Assembly: GCA_964247055.1 (NCBI GenBank)
Contig: OZ176055.1
Coordinates: 1,054,001 to 1,118,000, forward strand
DNA from: Paragordius varius
Lineage: Eukaryota; Nematomorpha
Direction of reading: 5' to 3'
Length of the DNA stretch: 64,000 nucleotides
In this document: positions 36,782 to 49,911 of the stretch, in pieces
How the letters are laid out: the number at the start of each line of letters is the position of its first letter
Numbering within the stretch: the first letter of the stretch is position 1
Made by a program: the position numbers and the translations under genes
The notes under the pieces: generated by a model
What the model was told of the DNA's origin: nothing
Database searches by the model: none
Seen by the model: only the letters and a program-made list of their open reading frames with translations

Positions 36782-39700
36782 GTGTTGGTGCTGGAGGAAA
36801 GGCTGTCGACCAACCAAAAATAGTTAATTATGTTAAAATTTGAAGAATATAAAATATATATACATAATAATCCTAGGTGATATATTTAAAATTTTATATT
36901 ACATTGAATTAATATATCTAAAAATTACAACGTTTAAATCTTTACGATGCTTCAGAGTATATAAGCAACAAACTAGGCATTTTGAGATAAATTATTTATA
37001 AATCACTTCATACCTTAAAGTTACTGTCCGTAACATTTTTCATTTATTTTAAAATTACTAATCCATTAGAAAATCAAAAAATTTGAGACTGTCGCCATGC
37101 ATAAAAGTAAAAATTCAATTAATATTTTATAACCTTTTTACTTTTACGTCGGCAACATATTAGGGTTTCATACAAAGCTTAATCTTGTAAACAAACCACT
37201 GTTATTTAGTTTAGAAATAAATTATCGAAAATTCTTGTGAGGATAAATACGTTAACTAAATTGCTGATTAATGCGATCTTAGAGCCTACTAAACTTAATT
37301 ATTTTTGTTTTTTAACATAATATACATTAATTTGCCTATTTTTTGGTTAGAAAAATAAAAAAAACGGCGGCAAAAATGTTTGCTAGGGGTTTTTTTAGGT
37401 ATTTCTCAGGCTAATTCGGCCAAATACCTTGAGTACTTTTTAAGATATCCAAATTTTACATCACTCTTGAATTCAAAGGGTCAAGAAAGGTGATTACTGT
37501 TATTTGTTATTGTCTACTATCTATTTAATGATATTTTCTCCAAAATTTTTAGCCTTATAGGCTTACTGGTATAATAATATGAACAAACAACAAAAGATTA
37601 GATGATGTAGAATAACCAATATACCACGATAATTCTAAGAAAATTGTATCATATTTCAATCTAAATACATTTTTTAAATAAAATATGGGCTATGGGCTCT
37701 GCACCCTAATCAAAATTTTGATATACATTTCAACATGATGTATTTTTGTCTGATCTATAATTTATATATGGAATCTTTTAGATATAGCGAAATATTAAGA
37801 AAGATTGAAAGCTTATTCAAAAACATTTTCAATGCGCCGAATGGATTATATAATGCTAATTTGATAACTGCAGATGGGTATATACAAATAGTTAAAAATC
37901 AATTCCCTAGCTTTAAAATAGTTTGTGAATCGACCTGATACACAAAATAAACTCAAGGATATGAAAAAAATCTAAAAATGCTTCACCATTATATAAATTA
38001 ACTGATACATTGGTTGTAAAAAGTGACTTAACCATGATCTTAGTTAATGAAACCTAAGAAAATTAGGACATGACACCGAAAATGCCCAATATTTGCGTTA
38101 CGAGCCGTAAAAAGCGTCTATCAATTGTTTTTTTTAAAAAAATACTTTAAATTGTTTCGAGTCATTAGGTTTGCAAATGTAATTTTGATAAGCGGCAAAT
38201 ACAGGGGACAAATTTGAACAGAGACCCTGTCATTCTCAATGATATAAATTGAAATTTTCTCTAATTAATTTGAAATGGGTGCATATTTTGAAAAATGTTT
38301 CAAACCATTAGTTGAAACCCTTATTTTTTCTGGATGGAGTCAGACCGTGGGCAAATATACGATATGATTTAATCTCCATGGTATAAAAAATTAAGATTTT
38401 TATTTATCAAATGGACCTAAAGTTTTCTGAGAAATGGCTCAAAGCTGTTCCCAACCATTTTTTTAGCCGAGGGGCTTGGAAAAATGAGTTATCATCGGCA
38501 CATTATAAATAATTTAATATGCATTTTATTTGAATGGGCCTTCATGCTTTCCCCATGCTTGGCTTAAAGCCATTTTTTATATTATAGAAAATAATCCATC
38601 TCAAACGTTTGGCAACCAAGGTTTTTTAATAATTATTAGTTAAGTCACTAAAACTCTGGCATATAAATTAATTTTTAGTCGAATATAATAATTTGCTTAA
38701 TATACAATTATAATTTCGCAGCAAATTTTTTATACAAACGATTTTCAAAAATAACCAATTTTATCAATAGGGTCTATAATTTATTCTAAGCGGTGTAGGG
38801 ATAAATTAAGGGCCAATCAGAAAAAAACAACCCTACCAGCAGCGCATTTAAAAACGATTAAAAAATTTGCACTTTTAAATACGAATACATTTTCCCAAAT
38901 TGACTACACCACCAATTGTTCGAAGATCCTATTTTTAGGAGTATGGGAATTAAATAAGGCGCTTTTATTTAAAAAACTATTCCAGTTACTCTGAGCACAT
39001 ATAAAAAAGGTCGTTTCTTTAAATTCGAAAGAGGGACATGCTCTCATAAAATTGCTCAATATTTAAAAAACCAATTTTCACATGGGCGAGAAAAAATGTC
39101 TATTACATCCTCATAAAAAAATTTAAAAAATTCATTGTCGCATTTGACTAGGCTAACATGTTTTTCGGAAAATGTATTTATTTACTTTTAACTTTATTAC
39201 ATCTTATCTAGATTGGCACGAAAACATGACTAAATTATAATATATATTAGAGCACACTATGACTTTAAAAAACTTAAAAATCAAAATAGATAGATATTTT
39301 ACAAACTCTTGAGCATGCATTAATTTTTGGCAAAAACCTTCTTTTTTAATCTGTTTTTTTATTTAATTTAAAACTAAATCTGTCAAGCCGCATATGTTAT
39401 AGCGACCTATAATAGTTATCGGATTTAAATTTTATAATTAATATATTTTTTTGTAAAATATAAAAATATAGAATAATGCTTTTTTGAATTGTAAGAGTTC
39501 GAAAATTAACATCAAAAATGGTAATTTAATTATTGATTTAATTTCATCTAATGGATAAAAATAAATTAAAAAATGGTAATTTTGATTCGTCCTAATCTGC
39601 CTGTTATAAGTCGTGCACAAAAAACGCTTTTTTGAATTAATTAATTTTTGTGTCCGTTATTTTACTTATTTATATTCATAATAACATTAATATAATTCAT

Positions 39701-39925
39701 TATATGACTAAACAGAATTACATTTATTTGTTGTATATATATAATGATTTATTAAAATATATATAAATTAATTTGAGCTGATGCATTTTGACTAAATCTT
39801 ACATATATATATATATATATATATTATATATAACTAACTTTCACTCGTTAATTATTTCAGGGTGATTTAAGTTTTGTAATAGGTGTGTACTTGTGTCTTA
39901 TGAAGGACGGAAAGGTTTTCTCGAT
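36782..39925. other. Intergenic between RPL9 and the GPCR
   Basis: No recognised gene. A 67-codon frame at 37735-37938 (plus; includes YSEILRKIESLFKNIF and NLITADGYIQIV) has less A/T-biased amino acids than random frames and may be a remnant of an unknown coding sequence. A TA tract lies at about 39802-39824, just past the GPCR stop. Confidence 0.4.
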
Positions 39926-42900
39926 TTATATATCAATATCTATAGATTTGATTAATTGAATTGATTTTTTACCCTTATTACCATTAGCCGAAGAGTTGGG
40001 TATAATCGCAGCGCTCTTGTTATTTTCAACCGTTTTTATGCTATTACAATTGTTACTTACACTATTATGCTCTTCAAAATGTATAGTTTTAGAGACAACT
40101 ATGCCCTGTATATTCTTTTTATCACTCTTTTCAACTGCAGATCCTTCCCCATCACTTAAAACGATTCCGTTCTTTATTATTGGTTTATTGTGACAAGGGT
40201 TAATATTTATTAACGGTTGTTGGTTAATATTATTTTTTTCCGCCGCTGGTGGTCCTGGTAAATTTCGTTTTAAAACATCATTGTGCTTTATAGCTCCAAT
40301 GGCTTTAACCGATTTTCTGGATGAATTACGTTTCCCAGGAATCCGACCTAAATTTTTGCTTGCGTGTGTCGAAAGTTTTCGGATAGTTTTACTGTTTGGA
40401 CAGCACCAAAAAATTTCAGCTAAAACATGACTAAAGTTTTTGTTCATAAGACCATAAATGATTGGGTTTAGGGCACAATTAAGGAATATGAGGTAAACGG
40501 ATAACATTTCCAACCACGGTGGTACACGTAGATGGAAAAATGTTTCAACAAAATTAACCATACTGATGGGAAACCAACATGCACCAAATGTAGCCACTAT
40601 GAGTAAAATAGTTTGAGTTATAACCCTATCTTCACGTCTTCGACGTTTAAATATACCCTTTTTGCTTAATTGTCTACGTACGCTTTTCATAGTTGACTTA
40701 TATCTCTTTACTCCGTGATGCAGTATCTCTCCCGGGTCAGATCTTACTTGATGGAAAAAACTCGAGGTTGCATCATCCTCCCCAGCATCTGGATTCGAGT
40801 TTTTAGCCAACAATCCATCGGGGTCTGTGTCATTTCTGAATCGCCTAAAGGCGTAACCGGCTCTCCTAGGTGACAACGCATATCGCCATATATAATCTTT
40901 AATTTTGAAATTTGTTGCGTCACGTTGGTTATCATTGCCATCAAGTTTTTTACCATTAATATCGATTGTACCGCCATGCCTGTGTAGTAATGATATCAAT
41001 CTGTTAGGTATTACTGCGTATGATGATGATGGTGTTGTGGCTAATTTTGTGTTATTAGTCAAAGACACCAGTGGTTTGTGTGAGATAATGGGTATTTTTA
41101 TTTTCTTATTCCGATTGAAAAGCAAAGAGGCCGTTGTATCACTCAAATCGCCCAGCCGTGAGCCGGAAGAATTCGGTATATCACACAATAGATCTGAGCA
41201 ACTTCGGATCCGCTTAAATGCATGGTTTGCGTTAAACACTTGACTCATACGTTGAATCATTTCACATATTTCATAGCAAGAATCATCCTCGTCTAAACAC
41301 GAAAGTGGGGTAAGTAATAACCCATCCTGACCCTTTCCTTTACCAACAGCTGTTGTGTTCTCATCATTGTTAAATTTAACAGACGTTCCCAACAATGCAG
41401 GAGATGTGGGATTAACTGTATCATTAATAATATTACCATTATTAATACCATTATTAATGGAATGAAGTGTGTTAGGAACAAGATGTAGATGCTCAACACT
41501 ATTTAAATAAGAAAAAGGTTGATTGTCGCATTTGTCGTTAGAGGACTCCTCGTTTGACCTTGGATGTGGTCCTGCATAATTCCTATCATCCTTATCCTTC
41601 TTATCTTTTGATGCATTAATTAGATTGTAAGGCAACAACACAACATTTTTATCATCAATCTTGCTAGTCGTTTTGGTAGATATATTGCTTTCATTCCTTT
41701 CATTATTATTTAATTTTTGTTCGTCACCATAATAATTATTTATGGCAGGCATCTGATTATTATCGACCTGTTTTTTTGCCACATCCCTAATGCTATTTTT
41801 GTCATCCAGGATTAAATTTTCAAATTTAAAGGCTGGTGTTTGTTGTTTATTGGTTGATGTTGTAACAATTTTATTTATGGGTTTAACGGTGGATCTTCGG
41901 CGATTAAGATCTCGAATGTTTTGTTGACACATTTGCATTAGATCGTAATCTCTAACATCACTCTCTGATAGGGCTTTGGTATAAAGCATTCCGTGTCTGT
42001 GCAGATGTGTTAAAGGCACATATTGTGGTTTTAAAGTCAAATTATTTTTTTCTAGGTTAAAATTTTCTAAATCGGGTGATGCTGTACCCGTTTTTGCTGT
42101 TTTTATGTTAGGGCAAGCTTTCTGTTTATGTTTCATCTGATGGCTTTTTATGGCTTTTGCGACACCGTAGTCTCTAACGACAGGACTCCCACTAAAACTT
42201 GATCTATACTGACCCATGCTTATGGAATTAGCTAATAGGTATGGAGAATTATATTTTAGTTTCAAATTATCTCTCTTTGTGTATGGTAGGGTTTGCTTAG
42301 CATTATTCATTGTGTCATTTATACAATGGCCATTATTTATCTGTCGACAAAAACAGTAGTTGTTTGCATCCTTGAAGGTGGTGTTATCAACACCTCCGTG
42401 CAAACACTTTAATTCATCATCACTGAAATGTTTATTGTCATATATGGTAGAGATGCATTCAGTGTTAGGCACATTTGTGACTTCTCCTCGTTTAGGTTTA
42501 GTTAACATTATACGAGGATAAATGATGATTTGATAAAACCTACTAAGCCAAGGTTTCTTCTTCCTTTTTATATTCATTGTATTATTAGGCTTTTGTCTTT
42601 CTTGGTAGGTATTATTGTAATTATAATTATTATCGTATAAACGTGCTCCATTAGGTATTATGGAGGAATAAGGCGACAACTGGCCACAGCAATATGAACA
42701 AGGACACGTACAGCCAAAATGTAGTTTTGCATTACTGTTTCCATCTTCTATAGTCATATCATTACTGTTTTTTGCAGAAAAAGATTTTTCAGGTTGTGTC
42801 GCTACACAATTTACATGTTCATTATTATTACTATTAATTAAATTATAATTACAATTTATTTTCGTTAAGGCGCCATCATTGTCATCATTATTATGGCACT

Positions 42901-45900
42901 GTTGATGTTTGGTTAGGAAAGTTTTACGTAACAAAGTAAATGCATTATTAATGCGCAATCTTTTAGCCGTTTCCACATTCATTTTTTCTTCGTCCTCTCC
43001 CTGATTATACGTGGGATGATGTCTTTGCCTATGAGTACTCAGCTCTTTGTAGTTACTATTTTCTGATAGAGGCATTAAACTGGAGGAATTGGGATTGTCG
43101 TTATTATTCGATTTGGTGGCATCTGTTGTTGAAGAACCAGTCGTATTAGAATTATTAGTCGACGAAGATTGGGTAGAATTTGAATTAGGGTGAAGATTAT
43201 TGTTGTTTGATGTTGATGAGGTGGAAGAATTATGGGATGAACTACTACTATTATTGGTAATATTACTCCCCGTGTTCAAATTACTTATAGGATCTGATGC
43301 GACATAGTTAAAATGAACTGGGACACTTAAATACCCTTTTGAGCTATTGTCCGCCGTGTTTACAGGAGGATGAGGATAGTCAAATGGTTGCTTTTGTAAC
43401 AAAGGGTCAGTTTGATCTGACCTTTTCTCCCTAGTATTGTTTTCCTGTGCAGGGGCGTCAAAACAGCTGTTCTCAAATTCATTCTCGTTCACACGGCTAC
43501 TTTCATTAAGGAGTATCTTGATTTGTGGTAGGTGGGAAGCGTGCTGATAACCTTTCCAATCACTTTGTTTATTAGATGATTTTGATGATAATGTATCTTT
43601 GGTCTGTATTTTGCTTTTATTTTTGCTTGGGTCAAGAAGGAGGAAATACAAAGGAAGACAGCAATCACATGGTAGTAAATGAGTCCTTAATTTATCATAC
43701 GCGTAATTATTTGTCGAGTGTTGAGTTTGTTGCGTTTGAGTCGTAATGTTGGTGGTTGAGGAAGACGTTTGATTTTGAGAGTTTGAGGGCGAAATTTTAC
43801 GCAACAGAGATGTTAACAAATGGCTTGAGGTTTTGCTACTTTTAACCTCATCACTGATTGTGTTACACTTTTGAGCTGGCTGTTCTTCCACCTTGGACAT
43901 ATGAGTATGTTTTGATTTGAGATTTAGCATAGTTCCATTGCTTTTCCGATGTTTTTGTCCTGTGGTTGTTAATTGCGTTCCCGTTGTTGTCGTATTACTT
44001 TGATGAACTTTTATCCTTTTGCCGCTACTTCGAACCGTTAAAAAAATTTGGAGATAACAATAAAATATGATGCTTGAAGGGATATAAATGCCAAAACTAT
44101 GGCAAAATAGGGTGTAGGATATGTTTGTATTCCATATCAAGGTACATATAGCTTTGCCTGGCACATACGTGTATTTGCTCCAACCAAGAGTCGGTGGTAT
44201 GGATAGAAATATGCAAGCTGTCCATATACCTACATATATATATGTACTATTTACAGCAATTAACAAAAATTCTCCCTCAAACAATTCAAATTCCCCTTTG
44301 AATTCAAATTCATCCTAAAAATAAATTATGTGTTTTCGAACTAATATAACTCATTATTAATATAAAATAAATCTTTATGACATAGTTTATTATTTTTGAA
44401 TATTATTTTTATTTAAAACAAAATTATATTTTTTAAAAATATATAAAATTATTGGTAATTTTTAATCGTAAAAAACATATAATTTATTTGAGGGTGAATT
44501 TGAATTGTTTAAGGGTGAATTTGAATTGTAAATGGTATATATTAAAAACATTTTTTAGCATTTCTCAAAGATTTTGGGATATTAAAATTCTATATATAAT
44601 ATTTATAGTTAGAAATAAACTTTAATCCAAATATTATACAAGAATCTAAAGGGGTTATACATTTTGATTTTCCCGCTAAATATTATTACAAACATAAGGT
44701 CTTTCTTATTTTACATTTAACGTTAAAAACTTTAATCTTTAAAAATTTACATCATTTTAATGCAAACACTTTATTAAAAGTATGGTCAAGTAGGCATGTA
44801 TCATATATTAAATTTATTAATATTTGAAATTTTTTTAACTATGGCAATATGATAGCGGCACATCAACAATTCAATCAAAATGCAAAATGAACCAATTTTA
44901 GAAAATTCATATTATATCTAGTGGGAAGGTCATTTTTTAACAAAAACTCAAAAAATCAATAAAATATTTTTTTTAGAATTTCGTTTTCATTAGAGAATCA
45001 CAAAAAGAACCGTTTCATTATTGAATGAATGATATTGTGCAAAAAAAATTACAGGGGTTTCTACTAAATATTTATCACTACTGTTTTCAGCTATCTATTC
45101 GTCTTAATTAAGGGATAATATAATAAAAATATTTAATTGACGTGTGCGGTGAATATATTGTTTGTGGCATTTCTTTGATCTTTGTCGCTGTTTTCAATGT
45201 TTTTTGGAAAAAAATTTTAAAAATATTATTATTATTTATATAAGTCGCAATACTGATTTATCACGTATATATGTTTAATATGATTTGTTCAAATCACATT
45301 AAAATGTAATTGAAAAAAATTGGTTACATTGAACAGCCTAATTATTGGTTAAAAAAGTCTCTTAATTAGCGAATTACAAAAAATCTAGCGTTACATTCCT
45401 AACTTTTTACTTTTAGAGGACGGATATAATTTGGGTGATTGCTTAAAGCTTTAAACCTGGGTCAAGGTAAACATGCAAAAAATTTGCATACCAATAATTT
45501 GCGAAAATATGGGCACAAAGTCATAGGTGAAATTGATATTTCTTAATCAATTTTTCTAAATACAAATCTATTTAATTGGAAATAAAAAAAACTAGAGAAA
45601 ATTATTATAGTGTGTTTTGTTTGAATCTAATTAATTATCTAGGCGTAAGCCCAATATGGTTTCGAAATGCGGCCCGCCAAGCCATTTGTGTTTGGCATCC
45701 CTTCTTTAAACATATAAATAATACTATTATATTTTAATGATTGTTCCCCCCTCCCCCCCAAAAAAAAATAATTATATTATAATTTTATATTAGATAATAC
45801 AACAAAGAGCGTGTCTGAAATATAGATGGCACCAAAATCAGGTGTAAAGTTATCATTTTGAAACAAATATTTGTAAACTAATTAATTTTACTTATTACAA

Positions 45901-48900
45901 AATATATATTTGTATTTGCCACTCTATTCGATTTGACAAAAAGTTTGAGAATTCCTTATATTTTAATATTTAATGAGCCTAAAAGGCGAAATGAAATAAT
46001 TTCGAATTCGCCTAATATATATATTTTTAAAATTATTAATTGGTATTTGAAATAGCTTTGGGGTGGTGGATTACCCCAAAAGCTAATAAGTATTCTTATA
46101 TATTTAGATTTAATCGAAAAATAAGAACAAATTTTCCCCTCTGAGTTTATACTTTTTTTCTTCATGACCAATTGAAATGGCCTGGAAACCAATATTGTGA
46201 CGACTCTTTAATATTTTTAATAAAAATAAATGTGTTAAGCAAGTCAAAATAAATTGTACTATATCAACTTTAGTGTTTAAATTTAGTTTGTGTAGAATGG
46301 ATGTTATAGTAATAAAAGGGGAAAATACTTATTAAAATTCAGATTTGGTAGCAAACTAACTCTGAAAAAGTACAGGAAGAGTTCAAATTGAAAAGTAGTC
46401 TATATATATTAAATCTGAATAAAAACTGTGTTGTAAAACCTTCCTAACTCATTTTTCGACAATTTTTAAACGACATCATCCCTCTATCTATAATGATATA
46501 TTTTAAAATCAATATTTTTAATGTTTTTACAAATAAAAAATCATTTAAAGAAAATAATTAAAAAATTATATATATAGTTTTATCAAACATTCGAATTAAG
46601 ATATGATATTAAATGTAACAAAAAAAACTAATCTACCTACTGACTGCTCTAAAATAAAAAAGAGACAAAGATGGATTATTTTGTCAGTGGAGTTTACAGA
46701 TACTTAGTGATTTATCTATCTCTATCCTACATTTAAATAAACTTTGCAATTTCGGACCACCGTTTTTATTTTTAGTATAATGAGGTTAAGTTATCTAGTA
46801 TACATCATATACCTTAACTAAACCTTATACAAAAGTTACTGGATGGAATTTTTGCATATATATATTGACTTTTTTGTTGCATAAATGTTAGAGGGAAAAA
46901 ACTCTGTATATAGATAGATTTTAATTTATTCTCATTTTAAAAGGAATAGGTCCATACATTAAATTATTTTTAAAAAAACCGTTTTTGGAATGCAAGTGTA
47001 TAAAAATTAGGTTAATTCATATTGCCTTCAATTATTAGATTTCAAAGTGGTTGATGTAATAAAATTTGTTAGAAGGTCCTTGATAAATAAAAAACGTATA
47101 TTTCATAACTCATTTATTATTTTTTGCCAACAAATTTTTAATTATTGATTTTAACATCAGTTGTAGATTTAGGGGATAGGTTATAGGCTGTATAACGAAC
47201 AATTGGCAGTTTTTTCATGAGTTTAAATATTTGGGAGGACAAGAAACACCCCCCAAAAGATAATTACAAAATTAATTTAAATTTTAATTGATTGTAAAAT
47301 AACAAATCAAATTTTCCGAATATATTCTATAGATATTCCTTGTTATTTGTATCGGTAACACTTTATATAAACAACAAACTATTACTTCTATTAACCATTA
47401 TATATATACCATTTACAATTCAAATTCACCCTTGAACAATTCGAATTCTCTCTAAAATTAACTATGTGTTTTCAAATATTAAAAACTAGCTATTTTTTAT
47501 ATTTTTAAAAAATAAAATTTCGTATGATTAATAACATACTGAAAAATAATAAACCATACCATAAAGATATTATTCATTTTAATGATGATGTGTTATATGA
47601 GCTCGAAAACACATAATTTACTTTTAGGGTAAAAAAACTGTAAAGGTTAATTAACAAATGTCAAAAATTGCTGATGCTACCAAATATCAATTTAAAGCGA
47701 TTTGTAATGCATAATTCAAACATTAACAATAGTTTTTTAATTTTCTAAATTAATTTATTAATATATCTATAAAAGAATTTTTTTAAGGTTTATTTGAAAA
47801 AAATCGTTTGGTGAAATGAGAGTTTAGTAAAAATTACATTAAAAAATTACTATTCCCATATAAAGGCATAGAATGCATATTTTAAAATTTGATCCACCAT
47901 TTACCGTCCAATTTACCCTTGAACAATTCAAATTCATTCTTAAAATAAATTATGTGTTTTCGGGCGAATATAACTCATCATTAATATGAAATATATTCTT
48001 ATGGCATAGTTTTTATTTTTTCAGTATTATATTGATTTTAGACAAAAATTCACTTTTTAAAAATATAAAAAAATTCGAATTATTCGAGGGAAAATCTGAA
48101 TTGTTCAAGGGTGAATTTGAATTGTAAATGGTATCTCATAAATATTTTCTCATAACTACTTAATAATTTAGATTTGGTTCAAATATACCTTAACGCGTAG
48201 GAAAGATGTGAAAGAGTTAAAATAATTTTTTAACATGTTTTAAAATTATTTAATTGCAAATATTTTTGGTTTTAACTTGATAAAAACGATTGGCTAATAA
48301 TACTCTTAAAAATCTGATACCACACATCCCCTTAAGTTTTTTAAGTTAATTTTATGAGTATATGTTTGAAAAAAGCATATAATTTACAAAATTTATAAAA
48401 CATGTAATTAAAATCTTTTAAATAATATGAACTTTTGAACAATAAGAATTCTAATTTTAAGCCCCAATGATCAATGTTATTGTTTTGTGTTAAAATAATT
48501 TTTTTACTATTGCCAATGCTTAACTGTAAAAAAAGTTGAGAGACCCTGTAATTAAAAATATAGGATAAAAAAATCTATCCAACACAAGACAGTAAAAAAA
48601 ATAATTTGAAAAAAATGGAGTTGTAGAAAAATTTTGTCATCAGATCCATAAAAATCAATAAAATTCATCGTTTAATAATATATTATTTAATATGATATAT
48701 CTTGCAAAGCATGAAATTTAAAGATAAAAATTTAATTATATGTTTTTAAAATAATTTAATGTATTTTACATTTTGCATCTTTAAATTAGGGTTTTTTCCC
48801 TATAAAGTTGGTAACTTCTTGCTAAATAAAAAATTACTATGTTTAAAAAATGGTAAATCCCATGGAAGGCTTATTAATTTTTTCATCTTAAAAACTATCT

Positions 48901-49911
48901 GTAACTTATGTTATTCATATTATATATGTAAATATAATTTACTATTTTAAGGGGATTTTTTATACCTTTTTTCCTTTTAGAGCATTAGTATACTCACTAA
49001 AAAAACCTTTAAAGAGCCAAAAATATTTATCTTATCTCAAGGGCAGTATAAATTTCATAGCCAGTTAACACACACAAAATAGATACATCGCGAAAATCAA
49101 TAATTGATTAAGTGACCATAAAAAGGTACTTTTAGGGGGTCGCGGTGTGAGTATCTCTATGCCTGTTTTAAAGGAAAAGGGCAAACTACTTAATGACAAA
49201 ATAATTTTGATAAAATGTTGAAAATAATAGTGTTTTACCTAAAATCATGAGATTAGTGTTTCGATTTGTGAAGATAGTTACACATTGAGTTGGATGAATG
49301 ACCATGCAATATCGATTGGCTGAAATCCCAGCTAACGTAACGACAGAAGTTATGCCAAAAAGTGTGGTAGTCAGTCCATTTATTTGACACAGCGTTGGGG
49401 ACAGGACCCAATCCTTGAAGTACAGAGTTATCAGAATGAATGGACAATTGATAAGAGCTGCCAGTAAATTACAAATGGCCAAACTTAGTATAAATTTATT
49501 GGGTATAGTTTTTAGCGATTTACGACTCATGATTATCCAACTGATAAACCCGTTACCCCCAACCGTCGTAATCATAATTGCAAACATAAAAGTTAGGCGA
49601 AGTAACCAGTTAACTGTGTTTGGTGTACTAATCGTGATGGAATCAATTTTTTTCTCCGGTAAGTATACTGATGATGACAAATTTGTCCAATTCAATCTGA
49701 GATTAAAATTGTTCGCAATACGATTAATGCTGTTAGAATAATTGAATGTATGTCCAAAATGCTGGAGATCAGTGTGATTAACCCTAATACGCTGATAATG
49801 TGAAAAATTTTGATAGTGTGTATAGTTTTGATTATTTTGGATGATAAAGTTTGATGGTGTAGCAAAGGTTGGTGTTGTGATAGAATGTGTTTGAAGTGAA
49901 TATGTTATCAT
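39926..49911 (-). CDS. Class A (rhodopsin-like) orphan GPCR with giant third intracellular loop
   Basis: Exons 49911-49239 and 44229-39926 (intron 5009 nt, 44230-49238) join in phase (LMILG/IWTACIF) to 4977 nt, 1658 aa. The first 100 residues hold sequons NHT, NYS, NWT and NLS. TM1 is about 103-128, TM2 139-163 (SLAICN, Asn at the usual Asp2.50), TM3 to NRY (199-201, replacing DRY), TM4 with W227, TM5 about 262-291 with P275, TM6 FGACWFP, TM7 NPIIYGLMN, then CC before a ~150-residue tail. The third intracellular loop spans about 292-1423 and is Asn/Ser/Thr-rich with basic clusters and a Cys-rich patch (CTCPCSYCC). NRY plus NPIIY occurs in the Tre1/moody and melatonin-related groups; the ligand is unknown. 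The first ATG of the open frame was taken as start; a further upstream exon is possible. Confidence 0.9.
44241..44540. mobile_element. MITE family 1 copy abutting the GPCR 3' splice site
   Basis: Left end TATGTACTATTTACAGCAAT with CTCAAACAATTCAAATTC repeats; right end AAGGGTGAATTTGAATTG then TAAATGGTATA. Its edge is about 10 nt from the acceptor AG (44230-44231) of the GPCR intron, so the branch-point region of that intron now lies in transposon sequence. Confidence 0.8.
44541..47404. other. GPCR intron, no coding sequence seen
   Basis: AT-rich. A hAT-type right end (GCGGCCCGCCAAGCCATTTG near 45670) is visible, plus a poly-C/poly-A patch near 45745. No exon-like frame is supported. Confidence 0.5.
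47405..47647. mobile_element. MITE family 1 copy, GPCR intron
   Basis: Clean left end TATACCATTTACAATTCAAA followed by TTCACCCTTGAACAATTC. The right end is degraded (TTTAGGGTAAAAAAACTGTAAA). Confidence 0.75.
47890..48134. mobile_element. MITE family 1 copy, GPCR intron
   Basis: Left end CACCATTTACCGTCC and CTTGAACAATTCAAATTCA; right end TTCAAGGGTGAATTTGAATT then GTAAATGGTAT. Two copies of the same family lie 240 bp apart in one intron. Confidence 0.8.

Noticed and set aside
37735-37938. 67-codon frame as a gene
   Set aside because: Composition is suggestive but there are no splice partners, no known motif and no neighbour support.
40905-41243. Plus-strand open frames over the GPCR
   Set aside because: Shadows of the long minus-strand exon.
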